Below, one piece after another: positions 20,819 to 29,637 of a stretch of DNA of 64,000 nt (within the stretch, counting starts at the first letter, position 1; every line of letters begins with the position of its first letter). This DNA is from Tunturiibacter gelidiferens (lineage in GTDB: Bacteria; Acidobacteriota; Terriglobia; Terriglobales; Acidobacteriaceae). The stretch is taken from positions 744,001 through 808,000 of the forward strand of contig NZ_JACHEB010000001.1 in assembly GCF_014201335.1 (NCBI RefSeq), in the 5' to 3' direction. The translations under genes and the position numbers were made by a program. The notes below the pieces were generated by a model. The model did no database searches and was not told the DNA's origin. It worked only from the letters and a program-made list of their open reading frames with translations.

Positions 20819-22236
20819 TAGCTGATGACTCTGTAGCCGAGTTGGAAGGGGTTAGCGGCGAGACTGGCGATGAGGTACCAGCCGGTTGCGCCGATGTGGA
20901 GTGATGGGCCATAGGTGAAGCCGAAGCCGGTGTCGAGGACACTGGAGGAGGCGACGACCCCGAGGCCATTGGGAATGACTTTGCCTCCTGCGGTTTGACC
21001 GACGCCGAGAATCTGTTGTGCGTGCTCGCAGTCTTTGAGAAGTTGAACGGCGCGCGAGATATCGGTCAGAAGAGACAGGATCGGGTCGCCTCCGCGCAAA
21101 ACCCGTGCGGTGAGTGCAGCTGCGGTGTGGGCCGTGCCTTCGAGCCATACGGCGTGTGGATCGTTGGTTGGGGTGGTCAGACTAGCAGATGAGAATGTCA
21201 GCCCGCTGACGGTTTGGGTTCCGGTGAGGTTGGCGTTCGGCGAAGAGGCGGTGTCTGTGGTCTGGAGATTTGCGAGCGCCCAGTCGATGGTGCCGCGAGA
21301 ACGTGCGTCGAGGAATGCCAGGTAAGACCATGTCTGACAGTCTTCGGGGATGGGCGTGGTGTTGATGGTGACTTGATCGGGAAGTGTGCCGGTGTAGAAG
21401 AAGGGGCCTTGCGGGTTGAACATGGCGAAGACAAATTGGAAGGCGTGTTGTGCGAGTGCTGTCCACGTCATGCCGTTGTTGGCGTGGCCGCCGTTGGTGA
21501 GTGTGTGGAGCATGGTGAAGAAAGCGTAGGTGTCGAGGTTGCCCTCGGTGGATTTGCCGTTGGGCGAAGGCTGGGAGTTGTTGAACTGATCGATGATGGT
21601 GCCGTAGGAGTAACCGCCGGGGCCTTGTGTGTTGTAGGTGTTGGTGACGATCCAGTTTGCAACTAAGAGGGCGCCGGTAAGGTAATGCGTGTCGCGGGTG
21701 CGGCGGTAGAGTTGCGCGAGTGCCATGCCTGCCCAGGCTTGATCGCCTACGGAGCTGCCGTAGAAGAAGAACGGAAAAGCTGCGGGTGTGATGAAGGCGC
21801 CACTGGAGTCGGGCGCGTTGACGAAGTAGGCCTGGGCGAAGCGGCCGTCGGCGACTGGGAAGTTAGTGGCCTGAGCGTGCAGAAGGCCGAGGCCGAGAGT
21901 CTTCGCACGGACGAGGTCGTCCTGCTGGCCGCGAGAGAGATAAGCGTGGATGGCGACGGCGTTGTCGTAGGTGAAGCCGGTGGCATTGAGTGCTGCGTCG
22001 CTGTAACTCTGAGAGAGGCGGATGGTTGCGCCGGAGGTGTAGGCGTCCATCATGAGGTTCTGGAAGGTGAAAGCGCGATTGATGGAGGTGGCGAAGTTCT
22101 GTGCGTTGGCGAGGGGATTCGCTTGGCCAAGTTGTGCGTGAGCTGACGGCGAGGCGAAGAGAGATGGCATTGCGCCCGCTACTGCAGCGGTGGAGACCAT
22201 GCCGAAGAGACTGCGGCGCGTGATGTTCGAAGACAT
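20818..22236 (-). CDS. Tat-exported protein with an alpha-barrel (six-hairpin-like) fold
   Basis: Protein of 472 residues. I start it at the ATG at 22236, preceded by AGGAGG, because it opens a twin-arginine signal (ITRRSLFGMVSTAAVAGAM, cleavage near AHA). The mature part contains repeated helical segments like those of six-hairpin glycosidases: FTYDNAVAIHAYLSRGQ, ALAQLYRRTRDTHYL, NLDTYAFFTMLHTLTNG and WYLIASLAANPFQLGY. No catalytic pair can be assigned by eye. The Tat signal implies export in a folded state. Likely a carbohydrate-active or -binding protein; substrate unknown. Confidence 0.78.
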   Translation of the reverse strand: MSSNITRRSLFGMVSTAAVAGAMPSLFASPSAHAQLGQANPLANAQNFATSINRAFTFQNLMMDAYTSGATIRLSQSYSDAALNATGFTYDNAVAIHAYLSRGQQDDLVRAKTLGLGLLHAQATNFPVADGRFAQAYFVNAPDSSGAFITPAAFPFFFYGSSVGDQAWAGMALAQLYRRTRDTHYLTGALLVANWIVTNTYNTQGPGGYSYGTIIDQFNNSQPSPNGKSTEGNLDTYAFFTMLHTLTNGGHANNGMTWTALAQHAFQFVFAMFNPQGPFFYTGTLPDQVTINTTPIPEDCQTWSYLAFLDARSRGTIDWALANLQTTDTASSPNANLTGTQTVSGLTFSSASLTTPTNDPHAVWLEGTAHTAAALTARVLRGGDPILSLLTDISRAVQLLKDCEHAQQILGVGQTAGGKVIPNGLGVVASSSVLDTGFGFTYGPSLHIGATGWYLIASLAANPFQLGYRVIS

Positions 22237-22446
22237 GTGGGGAGCCCTCCTTTTTGGGCATCGCCACTCTACGCTCGGGTTTGGAAGAGGTGCAAGGTTC
22301 GGACGACGATTGGTCGTGAATTGTTTTATGTGGTGAAGCTGGTGGTCTGTAGACGAAAATGCGCGCGATGCTTCGTGGAGTTTGGAGGATAATGCAGGTG
22401 CGGAAACTACAGTGGTTTTGAGATTCCAATGAGGTGCCATAGACAG

Positions 22447-22899
22447 ATGGCCCGCGAACAAGATGTTTACGATTTGCAGCGATTCTTAGAAGCACAGGCG
22501 GAGGTGTATGAGCAGGCATGCGACGAGTTGCGTGCGGGGAGGAAGCGGAGCCACTGGATGTGGTTTGTTTTTCCGCAGATTTATGGGCTCGGGAGCAGCC
22601 CGATGGCGGTGCGGTATGCGATCTCGTCGCTGGCCGAGGCGCGGGCTTACCTTGATCATGTTGTCCTAGGGTCACGATTGCAGGAGGCGGCGGGGATTGT
22701 GGTGGGAGTGCAGGGAAAGACGGTGGAGGAGATCTTTGGGTCTCCGGATGATATGAAGTTTCATTCGAGCATGACGTTATTTGCGAAAGCCGCGGCGCCA
22801 ATTACGAAGGCCGCAGAAGGCTCGGGCGGTGTGTTTGAAGAGGCTTTGGCAAAGTACTTTCACGGGGCGATGGATCAGGGTACGATGCAGCGGTTTTGA
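22447..22899 (+). CDS. DUF1810 family protein
   Basis: Cytoplasmic protein of 150 residues (156 if the ATG at 22429 is used). It matches the DUF1810 family: YDLQRFLEAQAEVYEQA at the start, the conserved RKRSHWMWFVFPQIYGLG block, then AISSLAEARAYLDH and a Phe/Asp-rich end with SSMTLFAKAA. The function of this family is not established. It runs divergently from the Tat-exported gene, with the two starts about 210 bp apart. Confidence 0.88.
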   Translation: MAREQDVYDLQRFLEAQAEVYEQACDELRAGRKRSHWMWFVFPQIYGLGSSPMAVRYAISSLAEARAYLDHVVLGSRLQEAAGIVVGVQGKTVEEIFGSPDDMKFHSSMTLFAKAAAPITKAAEGSGGVFEEALAKYFHGAMDQGTMQRF

Positions 22900-22991
22900 C
22901 GAGAAATCGAGGCGATTGCAAACAGCCTCTGCAACTGCACGCTTGCGGATCGCATCTTCCTGTGATGGGCCCTGTTTCATAAGGTGCGAAG

Positions 22992-23732
22992 ATGAACCGA
23001 GTTTTTAGGGTCGCGGTAGCGCTGATTGGTTTGGCAGCGCCGATGTTGGCTGCAGGATGTGGGAAGCATGAGACGGCACAGGCGACGGCTGCTCCGGCAC
23101 CGGCGATGAAGCCCGCCCCGCCGACTCCGATCGATACGAAGAAGGCAGAGGTGGGTGGGTCGACGTGGGACCCAGAGTGGGACAAGATTGTGGAGCTGGC
23201 GCTGCCGCCTGCAATGCTGTCAGGGCAGGTGCCGCATGATGTGAGGCGATTCTGTCCACGGTTTTACACGATGGCGGAGGATGACAAGCGGGCGTTCTGG
23301 ACTTACTTCTTTCAGGCACTGGCGGGGGCGGAGGCAGGACTGGAACCGACGGTTCAGGCAAAGCATACTCAGCCGGAGATGGAAGTAAAAGATGAGGTGA
23401 CGGGGCGCGCGGGGCGTACGTCGGGACTGTTGCAGCTGACGTATGAAGACCAGAAGCGGTATGGGTGCGACTTCGACTGGGACACTGATAAGAAACTGCC
23501 CGTGAAGGATCCGGCACGGACGATTTTGCAGCCGAAGAACAATCTTGAGTGCGGAGTGAAGATTCTGGATCATCAGTTGATCGAGAAACACAAACCGCTG
23601 CTGTCGGCTTCGGGATACTGGTCGACGCTGCGGCCGGGAACGATGAGCTATCGGGTGTTTGCGAAACAGATGACCAATGTTCCGGCGGCTTGCAGGGTTG
23701 GTGCGGAGAAAAACGTACAGGGAACGCGGTGA
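22992..23732 (+). CDS. Lipoprotein with a lysozyme/transglycosylase-like domain
   Basis: Protein of 246 residues with a lipoprotein signal (lipobox LAAGC, Cys near residue 23) and an Ala/Pro-rich linker. The folded part has features of the SLT/lysozyme superfamily: FQALAGAEAGLEPTVQA with a candidate catalytic Glu, then TSGLLQLTYEDQKRYG (compare G-L-x-Q in transglycosylases) and ILQPKNNLECGVKILDHQ. It may cleave peptidoglycan from the periplasmic face of a membrane. Family membership is inferred from these motifs, not certain. AAGG precedes the start. Confidence 0.7.
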   Translation: MNRVFRVAVALIGLAAPMLAAGCGKHETAQATAAPAPAMKPAPPTPIDTKKAEVGGSTWDPEWDKIVELALPPAMLSGQVPHDVRRFCPRFYTMAEDDKRAFWTYFFQALAGAEAGLEPTVQAKHTQPEMEVKDEVTGRAGRTSGLLQLTYEDQKRYGCDFDWDTDKKLPVKDPARTILQPKNNLECGVKILDHQLIEKHKPLLSASGYWSTLRPGTMSYRVFAKQMTNVPAACRVGAEKNVQGTR

Positions 23733-23854
23733 AGATCGGGCGATGACATGTTTGCGTAGGCCAATTGTTCCGGCGTTGTTATGCGTTGGCTGGGTCTTTG
23801 CTAAGATGGCGGCGTTCGGCAGTTCATCTCGAGCAGTGTAGAGAAAGGCAAATC

Positions 23855-24377
23855 ATGAGACCACGCACGAAGATCTTTCTGCTGTTGGCTGTTAGTTTTT
23901 CTTTACGCTCGCTGGATATTCTCAGACGGTGGTTGTCGATTGGGACCACAGCGCAGGGACCTTCTCGCAGTTCAAGACTTATGCGTGGGTGAAGCCGACT
24001 CGGCTAACCCCGAATCCATTAATGGATCAACGCATTGTTGCAGCGATCGACAGCCAACTGGCGGCGAAGGGGATGAGGAAAGTCGATGACTCTCCGGATG
24101 TGTTTGTGACGTACGGCGCGGGAATTTCGCAGCAGACTCAGACTGTCGTACGGGAACAGGTGGCGGATGGAGATGGGGCGGCGGCATGGCGACGGTGAAT
24201 CAGTATGTCACCAACGTGGGGACGCTGGTGGTGGATATTGACGATGGGAAGACGAAGCAGCTGCTCTGGCGCGGGGCGGCGAAGGGCACGTTGTCGGACA
24301 AGCCGGACAAGAATAGCCAGAAGATCGATAAGGCTGTGACGAAGATGTTTAAACAGTACCCGCCGAGCGGGAAGTAG
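23855..24377 (+). pseudogene. DUF4136 lipoprotein-like gene with two frameshifts
   Basis: Reconstructed length is about 175 residues. The start ATG at 23855 follows AAAGG and opens a hydrophobic signal (KIFLLLAVSF). The frame then changes near 23905, and the DUF4136 start VVVDWDHSAGTFSQFKTYAW continues in the next frame. A second change near 24165-24175 leads to WGGGMATVNQY and the typical end TLVVDIDDGKTKQLLWRG...KMFKQYPP. Both shifts are in the -1 sense. DUF4136 proteins are small exported proteins of unknown role. Confidence 0.82.
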
Positions 24378-24397
24378 GATTCGCGACCGTTTCGAAT

Positions 24398-25240
24398 TTA
24401 TTTTGGTGGGCTTAGCCGGGAGAAGAAGGTTGTGTCGTCGCCGGCGTTGGTGTCGACCCAGTCCTCGTCGGTCATCTCGGCGCGCCATTGGATAAATGGA
24501 AGAGCGTCGGGACCTGCGGGATGGCGAAGTTGCCAGGTATCGCTATTGGCGACTTCGAGGATCTTGTCGGCGACGAGCGATGGGGGGACCGGGGTCTTGA
24601 GGGAGTTCTCGAATAAGGCGGCGAATCGTGCGCTCTGGCCGTAGGGCGATTTGGTCTCGGGGTGTTCGATGCGGCGAGCCATGGCGGTGTCGATGATGCC
24701 GGGTTCGACGATGGCGACACGGACGTTGAAGGTCTTCATCTCGCCGGCGAGGGCTTCACTGAGCGCTTCGAGTGCCCACTTTGAGGCGCAATAGGCGGTC
24801 ATTGGCGGGCACGAGATGCGTCCGGAGACGGAGCTTACGTTGATGATGCATCCGCTTCGGCGTTGACGCATGGACGGGACGACTGCCTGAACGCAGCGGA
24901 TCACTCCGAAGTAGTTGGTCTCCATGACGGATCGGAAGTTGGAGAGGGGAAGCTCTTCGACGGAGCCGATTGCTTCAACGCCAGCGTTGTTGACCAGCAC
25001 GTCGATGGGGCCGTAGTCCTTAAGGATGGTGGCGATCTCGTCGCGGACAGAGGTGTCGGAGTCTACGTCCATCTGTGTGATGAGGATAGGTAGCTTTTCT
25101 TTCGCAGCGGCCTCTGCCAGAGCGGGTGATTGCGCGGGATTGCGCATCGTGGCATGGACCTGATGGCCGGTGCGCGCGAAGGCCAGCGCGGTTTCCAAGC
25201 CAATTCCCTTGCTGGTGCCGGTGATGAGGACTGAGGCCAT
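24398..25240 (-). CDS. SDR-family oxidoreductase
   Basis: Classical short-chain dehydrogenase of 280 residues. Cofactor motif TGTSKGIG lies at about 7-14, NNAG near 86 and the catalytic YCASK near 152. The extended C-terminus (PVPPSLVADKILEVANS) resembles SDRs with 17-beta-hydroxysteroid dehydrogenase-like substrate loops, but the substrate is unknown. It follows the Bax-inhibitor-like gene by 40 bp on the same strand. Confidence 0.93.
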   Translation of the reverse strand: MASVLITGTSKGIGLETALAFARTGHQVHATMRNPAQSPALAEAAAKEKLPILITQMDVDSDTSVRDEIATILKDYGPIDVLVNNAGVEAIGSVEELPLSNFRSVMETNYFGVIRCVQAVVPSMRQRRSGCIINVSSVSGRISCPPMTAYCASKWALEALSEALAGEMKTFNVRVAIVEPGIIDTAMARRIEHPETKSPYGQSARFAALFENSLKTPVPPSLVADKILEVANSDTWQLRHPAGPDALPFIQWRAEMTDEDWVDTNAGDDTTFFSRLSPPK

Positions 25241-25280
25241 TTTTCTCTCCTGGGTGAGTCGGGGTCCGAGTGGCTTGGAG

Positions 25281-25946
25281 CTAGTCTCTGCGGCGGCCGC
25301 CCATTAACTGAAGAACGGCGAGGAAGATGTTGATGGCGTCGAGATAGATGGAGAGGGAGAGCGAGACGGCGGAGCGACCGTCTCCGCCGGCACGGATGCG
25401 GGCGAAGTCGCCTACGGTGAGCAGGCCGAAGATGCCTAGCGTGAGCCAGGAGTAGGTGTCGGGCGAGAGAAAGTGGAAGAACATACTGGCGATTCCGGCG
25501 ATGATCAGCAACAGCAACGCGGCGAAGCCGATGCCGGCTATGCGGCGGTAGTTGATGTTGAAGAGATACGCGACGCAGCCCATGACGGCCATGCCCGCTC
25601 CGGTGGTCGCGGCGGCGTTGAAGACGATCGCGGAGCCGAAGTTGTGAATGTAGCGCTGGATGAGGGGACCGATCTCCCAGCCCATGAAGTACGTGAGGGT
25701 GAGGAAGAGTCCGAGCGCGACGGCGGGGTTGGCCTTGCGGGTGAAGTTGATGGCGAAGACAAGGCCCAGAACAACGATGAAGCCGACGAACGTTCCCCAG
25801 GGAGGCGCGGTAGCGACGCCGAGGGCGGTGACGAAGAAGCCGAACGAGGTGATGGCAAGCACCTTGGCAAGCAGCGAGGAGGTTTCCTCGCGGGGTACGT
25901 CGATGATGCCGGGGTAGGTGTTCGTGCGGTAGTCGTTCAATGCCAT
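25281..25946 (-). CDS. Bax inhibitor-1/YccA family membrane protein
   Basis: Integral inner-membrane protein of 221 residues with seven predicted hydrophobic segments. Family marks include LTLTYFMGWEIGPLIQRY, the segment AAATTGAGMAVMGCVAYL and SIYLDAINIFLAVLQLMG, which contains the conserved LDxxNIF of bacterial homologues. Relatives such as YetJ/YccA are pH-sensitive calcium-leak proteins or modulators of FtsH. It probably forms a two-gene unit with the following SDR. Confidence 0.92.
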   Translation of the reverse strand: MALNDYRTNTYPGIIDVPREETSSLLAKVLAITSFGFFVTALGVATAPPWGTFVGFIVVLGLVFAINFTRKANPAVALGLFLTLTYFMGWEIGPLIQRYIHNFGSAIVFNAAATTGAGMAVMGCVAYLFNINYRRIAGIGFAALLLLIIAGIASMFFHFLSPDTYSWLTLGIFGLLTVGDFARIRAGGDGRSAVSLSLSIYLDAINIFLAVLQLMGGRRRD

Positions 25947-26107
25947 GATTGCTCCAGCGTTGCTCTTGTAATGAGCGTTACGGCTCTATACTATAGGACG
26001 CTTTTTCGGGCGATTTGTCATGTTTTGAGGTGAGAGAGGCTTGGATGCTGGAATTTTCCTGAGAGTTAACGTCCTGCGCACGAATCATAGCCTCGCCGCC
26101 AGACCGT

Positions 26108-27190
26108 CTATGCGACTGCGCGATCAATCTGCCGACGCAGGAGGTCAAGAAGATCCAACTCCCGCCGTTGAAGCTCTCGGGAATCAGAATCCTGTTCCTG
26201 CACCTGGCGTTTGACTGTTTTCAACATCGCTCCGCTCATGTAGGAGTCGAGAACCGCGGGATGAACGTAACATTTTTTGCATACAGATGGTGTGTTTCCC
26301 AGACGTGAGGCGACCGACTTGATTGCCTGCACAACGTTTCGTTTTGCCTGTGTCTGCGAGTCGAAAGTTTCGAACTCATAGAGCAGTTCGCAGGCAAGAA
26401 CGCTTCCGGTCCAGGTGCGAAAGTCTTTTGCGGTGAAATCCTGTTCCGATATTTCGCGTAGATATTCGTTGACGTCGGCAGAGTCTATCGAGTGTTGTGT
26501 GCCATCTTTGTCGACATACTGGAAGAGTTCATATCCGGGAATGTCCTGGCAGCGCTGAACGATTTTGGCAATCCGGCGATCGGTGATATCTACGGTGTGC
26601 TTTATACCGCTCTTTCCCTGAAAGCTGAATGTGACAGTTGAGCCGGCAACGTCAACATGCTTGTTGCGCATGGTGGTGAGACCGTAGGAATGGTTTTGGC
26701 GGGCATACTCCTCATTGCCGACTCGGATGAGGGTAGTTTCCATGAGACGCACGATGGTGGCTAGCACTTTTTGACGCGGCAGGGCTGGAAGCGAAAGGTC
26801 ACGCTCGATGCACTCTCGAATCTTCGGAAGCGCTACGCCAAAGATCATCATCCTCTCGTACTTGGTTTCATCGCGCACTTCGCGCCAGCCGGGATGGTAG
26901 CGGCTTTGCTTCCGGCCTCTTGCATCGCGTCCTGTGACCTGCAAATGGCCTTTAGGATTTGGACATATCCAGACATCGGTCCACGCTGGGGGAACGACGA
27001 GCGATTTGATTCGTGCCAGCGTATCGGTGTCGCGGAGCATGGTTCCGTCGGGATTGAAGTAGCGGAAGGTCTTGCGCCATGGCTTCCGCTGGATGCCGGG
27101 TTTCGTATCGGTCACATAGCGAAGGCCTGCTGCCTTCGCCGATTCTTCAGGGTCGGAGACTATCTCTAAGCGTTGCTTCTTTCGCGGCAT
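26108..27190 (-). CDS. DNA topoisomerase IB (poxvirus-type)
   Basis: Relaxes supercoiled DNA through a 3'-phosphotyrosine intermediate. Protein of 360 residues from the ATG at 27190 (MPRKKQRLEIV); a longer frame upstream has no better start. Seen: the N-terminal domain GTMLRDTDTLARIKSLVVPPAW, then RVGNEEYARQNHSYGLTT, KDFRTWTGSVLACE holding a catalytic Arg, and the nucleophile region CYVHPAVLDSYMSG with the Tyr. The residue after FRTW is Thr where poxvirus enzymes have His; bacterial homologues vary here. It stands alone on the strand. Confidence 0.93.
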   Translation of the reverse strand: MPRKKQRLEIVSDPEESAKAAGLRYVTDTKPGIQRKPWRKTFRYFNPDGTMLRDTDTLARIKSLVVPPAWTDVWICPNPKGHLQVTGRDARGRKQSRYHPGWREVRDETKYERMMIFGVALPKIRECIERDLSLPALPRQKVLATIVRLMETTLIRVGNEEYARQNHSYGLTTMRNKHVDVAGSTVTFSFQGKSGIKHTVDITDRRIAKIVQRCQDIPGYELFQYVDKDGTQHSIDSADVNEYLREISEQDFTAKDFRTWTGSVLACELLYEFETFDSQTQAKRNVVQAIKSVASRLGNTPSVCKKCYVHPAVLDSYMSGAMLKTVKRQVQEQDSDSRELQRRELDLLDLLRRQIDRAVA

Positions 27191-27305
27191 GAAACTATCC
27201 CAGGTGAGTCTTGAGAGAGTTGGATGCAATCGTTGCGCTCAATGGCTATCTGAGACAAAGGAGCAAATCTGTTTCCGAGGTTTGAAAGATCGGCTTGCGC
27301 GATGC

Positions 27306-27345
27306 GAACGCCCATCTTAGCGGCAATGGCGTTCTCGCTAAGATG
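27306..27345. repeat. Two interleaved inverted repeats
   Basis: GAACGCC (27306-27312) is complementary to GGCGTTC (27328-27334), and CATCTTAGCG (27313-27322) is complementary to CGCTAAGATG (27336-27345). The two pairings cross, so they exclude each other or form a strained pseudoknot. The element lies between topoisomerase IB and the end of the next minus-strand gene, with no T-run on either side. Confidence 0.6.
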
Positions 27346-27451
27346 AGCTATTCACGGTTGAGATTATTTATCATCTTCGTCGTCGTGGATGCGTACGACA
27401 GCAGCCTCATGGAAGCCTACGCCAACCTTGAAGCCTACCGGCTTGTGAAGA

Positions 27452-28045
27452 CTATTCGGTGCTCGATGTCACGGGCTGAGACTGAACGGAATTATCCTCT
27501 CGGTTCGTGATCATTGGAGCGCTAGCCATGATGCATGCCAGTTTTTCGAGGACAGCCTCTTTCCTGGACCCAGTTTCCTCGCCGATCTTGTACGCGACGA
27601 GATAACGATGCGTTCTCTCCAGGCAAACGTGGAAGGCTCCGAATTGTTTGGAGGCTTTCGAGTAAAGCCAGAAGTTCACCGAAGCAATGAACTCGATGAG
27701 AATGGCACTGATGACTCCAACTTTAACTGCCGATTTGTGATCTGCGGGGACGCCATGGAAGATCGGGAGATTGCTGAAGATATCCAGTCCAAGGGTATAC
27801 ATCCAAGTGATGATCAGCACTCCGAATCCGATGTATGCGACTGTCCTGGCAGCTTTGAAGCTGTCAATTGCCTGCTTCTGAACATCCTCGTAATACTGAA
27901 GAATCAGTTTTTCGTGCTTGGCAACAATATCGCCCACCCTGCCAGTGTCGACAGCGACCGCAATCTCATCACACGTTTTGCTCTTGCTGTTGACGCCATT
28001 AAGATGCGCGAATGACGGGGGTGTTTCTATAGGAATGGTAGCCAT
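27452..28045 (-). CDS. Two-helix membrane protein resembling TRADD-N-associated membrane domain proteins
   Basis: Protein of 197 residues. A cytoplasmic helix HEKLILQYYEDVQKQAIDSF leads into a first membrane segment (VAYIGFGVLIITWMYTLGL), then a second one (VGVISAILIEFIASVNFWLY), followed by an amphipathic helix with ERTHRYLVAYKIGEE and EKLACIMA. This order, two segments after a Y-x-x-A-L-x-Q-S-x-x-S-F-like helix and a trailing helical pair, is what I know from the TRADD-N-associated two-transmembrane domain, found in predicted conflict/effector proteins. No TRADD-N or effector domain is fused here. Family assignment is by pattern only. Confidence 0.6.
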   Translation of the reverse strand: MATIPIETPPSFAHLNGVNSKSKTCDEIAVAVDTGRVGDIVAKHEKLILQYYEDVQKQAIDSFKAARTVAYIGFGVLIITWMYTLGLDIFSNLPIFHGVPADHKSAVKVGVISAILIEFIASVNFWLYSKASKQFGAFHVCLERTHRYLVAYKIGEETGSRKEAVLEKLACIMASAPMITNREDNSVQSQPVTSSTE

Positions 28046-28137
28046 ACGAATACTGCCTCCGTTGATCTGATTTGGTTCTCAGGATCGATCAGAAGACTGG
28101 GCCGATAGTTCATTTGGATGATGAGCACAATAGTAGC

Positions 28138-28169
28138 CCTGAAATAGGCTGATAGTCGCCTATTTCAGG
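28138..28169. repeat. Perfect 12-bp hairpin between asnS and the membrane protein gene
   Basis: CCTGAAATAGGC pairs exactly with GCCTATTTCAGG around an eight-base loop. On the plus strand it is followed by TGCGTTTTATTT, terminator-like, yet no plus-strand gene ends here. On the minus strand it lies about 80 bp past the asnS stop and about 95 bp before the next start. Confidence 0.7.
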
Positions 28170-28249
28170 TGCGTTTTATTTGTTCACCCGAGTACAACTG
28201 GATCGGGTAAGACCTGCCCGCTACCGCATATTCGTCAACCGCAAGATTT

Positions 28250-29608
28250 CTAGGGGTAGATGCGGTTCAAGGTTCTTGCGAAGGGGATGGTTTCGCGGAC
28301 GTGGTCGAGGCCGCAGATCCAGGCGACGGCGCGCTCGATGCCCATGCCGAAGCCGGCGTGGGGGACGCTGCCGTACTTGCGTAGGTCGAGGTACCACTGG
28401 AAGGCGTCGAGCGGGAGGTGGTGCTCTTCGATGCGGGACTTGAGGAGGTCGTAGCTGTCGATGCGCTGGGAGCCGCCGATGATTTCGCCGTAGCCCTCGG
28501 GAGCGAGGACGTCGACGCAGAGAGCCTTGGTGGGGTCGAACGGGTCGGGCTGCATGTAGAAGGCCTTGAAGGCGGCGGGATAGCGGTGGATCATGACGGG
28601 CTTGTCGAACTGGCTGGAGATGTAGGTCTCGTCGGGGCTGCCGAAGTCGTCGCCGTATTTGTGAGGAGCTTCGATCTTGCCGGCTTTGTAGGCTTCGTCG
28701 AGCATGGCGTGGGCTTCGTCGTAGCTTAGGCGCGGGAAGGTGCCGACGACGGCTTCGAGCTTGGCGATGTCTTTGCCGATGACCTTGAGGTCGGCGCAGT
28801 GCGACTCGAGAACGCGAGTGACGATGTGGGTGATGAAGCCTTCGGCGAGGTTCATGAGGCCGTCGAGCTCGAGGAAGGCGACCTCGGGTTCGATCATCCA
28901 GAACTCGGTGAGGTGGCGGCGGGTTTTGGATTTTTCTGCGCGGAAGGTGGGGCCGAAGCTGTAGACCTTGCCGAGAGCGAGGGCGGTGGCTTCGATGTAG
29001 AGCTGGCCCGACTGGGTGAGGTAGGCCTTGTCGTCGTCGAAGTAGTCCATCTCGAAGAGTTCGGAGGTTCCTTCGCAGGCGTTGGGGGTGAGGATGGGTG
29101 GGTCGGTGCGGATGAAGCCGTTGGTGTCGAAGTACTCGGCTGCGGCGCGCATGATGGTGGCGCGAACGCGGAGGATGGCCGACTGGCGCGGGGTGCGGAG
29201 CCAGAGGTGGCGGTGCTCCATGAGGAAGTCGACGCCGTGCTCTTTGAGGGTGATGGGGAAGGGAGTGTCTTCGGGGACGCGCTGGAGGACTTCGATGCTT
29301 TCGACGTCGAGCTCGAAGCCGGAGGGGGCGCGGGAGTCGGCGCGGACTTTGCCGGTGACGGTGAGGCTGGATTCGAGAGTGAGATTTTTCAAGGTCTCGA
29401 AGACCTCTTCGGAGACAGCGGCTTTGGGGACGATGCCCTGGATGGTGCCGGTGCCGTCGCGGAAGATGGGGAAGAGAAGCTTGCCCGAGGCGCGGAGGTT
29501 GTAGAGCCAGCCGCGGAGGGTGATGGTCTGGCCTTCGTGGGCGGAGAGGGACGCGATCGTGGCGAGGGGTGCGGAGGTTGTGACGTGGGTGGTTACAGAT
29601 TCGCTCAT
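28250..29608 (-). CDS. asnS: Asparaginyl-tRNA synthetase
   Basis: Class IIb synthetase of 452 residues charging tRNA-Asn. An N-terminal OB-fold anticodon-binding domain (about 20-125; [19 protein letters not shown]) is followed by a catalytic domain with motif 2-type [20 protein letters not shown] and motif 3 [15 protein letters not shown] close to the C-terminus, ending LNRIYP. Asn rather than Asp specificity is supported by overall pattern ([11 protein letters not shown]). The upstream isomerase-like gene ends 29 bp before its start, so both are likely cotranscribed. Confidence 0.96.
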   Translation of the reverse strand: MSESVTTHVTTSAPLATIASLSAHEGQTITLRGWLYNLRASGKLLFPIFRDGTGTIQGIVPKAAVSEEVFETLKNLTLESSLTVTGKVRADSRAPSGFELDVESIEVLQRVPEDTPFPITLKEHGVDFLMEHRHLWLRTPRQSAILRVRATIMRAAAEYFDTNGFIRTDPPILTPNACEGTSELFEMDYFDDDKAYLTQSGQLYIEATALALGKVYSFGPTFRAEKSKTRRHLTEFWMIEPEVAFLELDGLMNLAEGFITHIVTRVLESHCADLKVIGKDIAKLEAVVGTFPRLSYDEAHAMLDEAYKAGKIEAPHKYGDDFGSPDETYISSQFDKPVMIHRYPAAFKAFYMQPDPFDPTKALCVDVLAPEGYGEIIGGSQRIDSYDLLKSRIEEHHLPLDAFQWYLDLRKYGSVPHAGFGMGIERAVAWICGLDHVRETIPFARTLNRIYP

Positions 29609-29637
29609 TGGTTCCTTATTTGTGCCTGATACAGGTA

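Noticed and set aside
27295..27510. Small plus-strand frame of 71 codons
   Set aside because: Overlaps the crossing inverted repeats and the end of the minus-strand membrane protein gene; no ribosome site or recognisable sequence.
28799..29629. Plus-strand frame opposite asnS
   Set aside because: Glu/Gly/Val-rich mirror of asnS codons without motifs.
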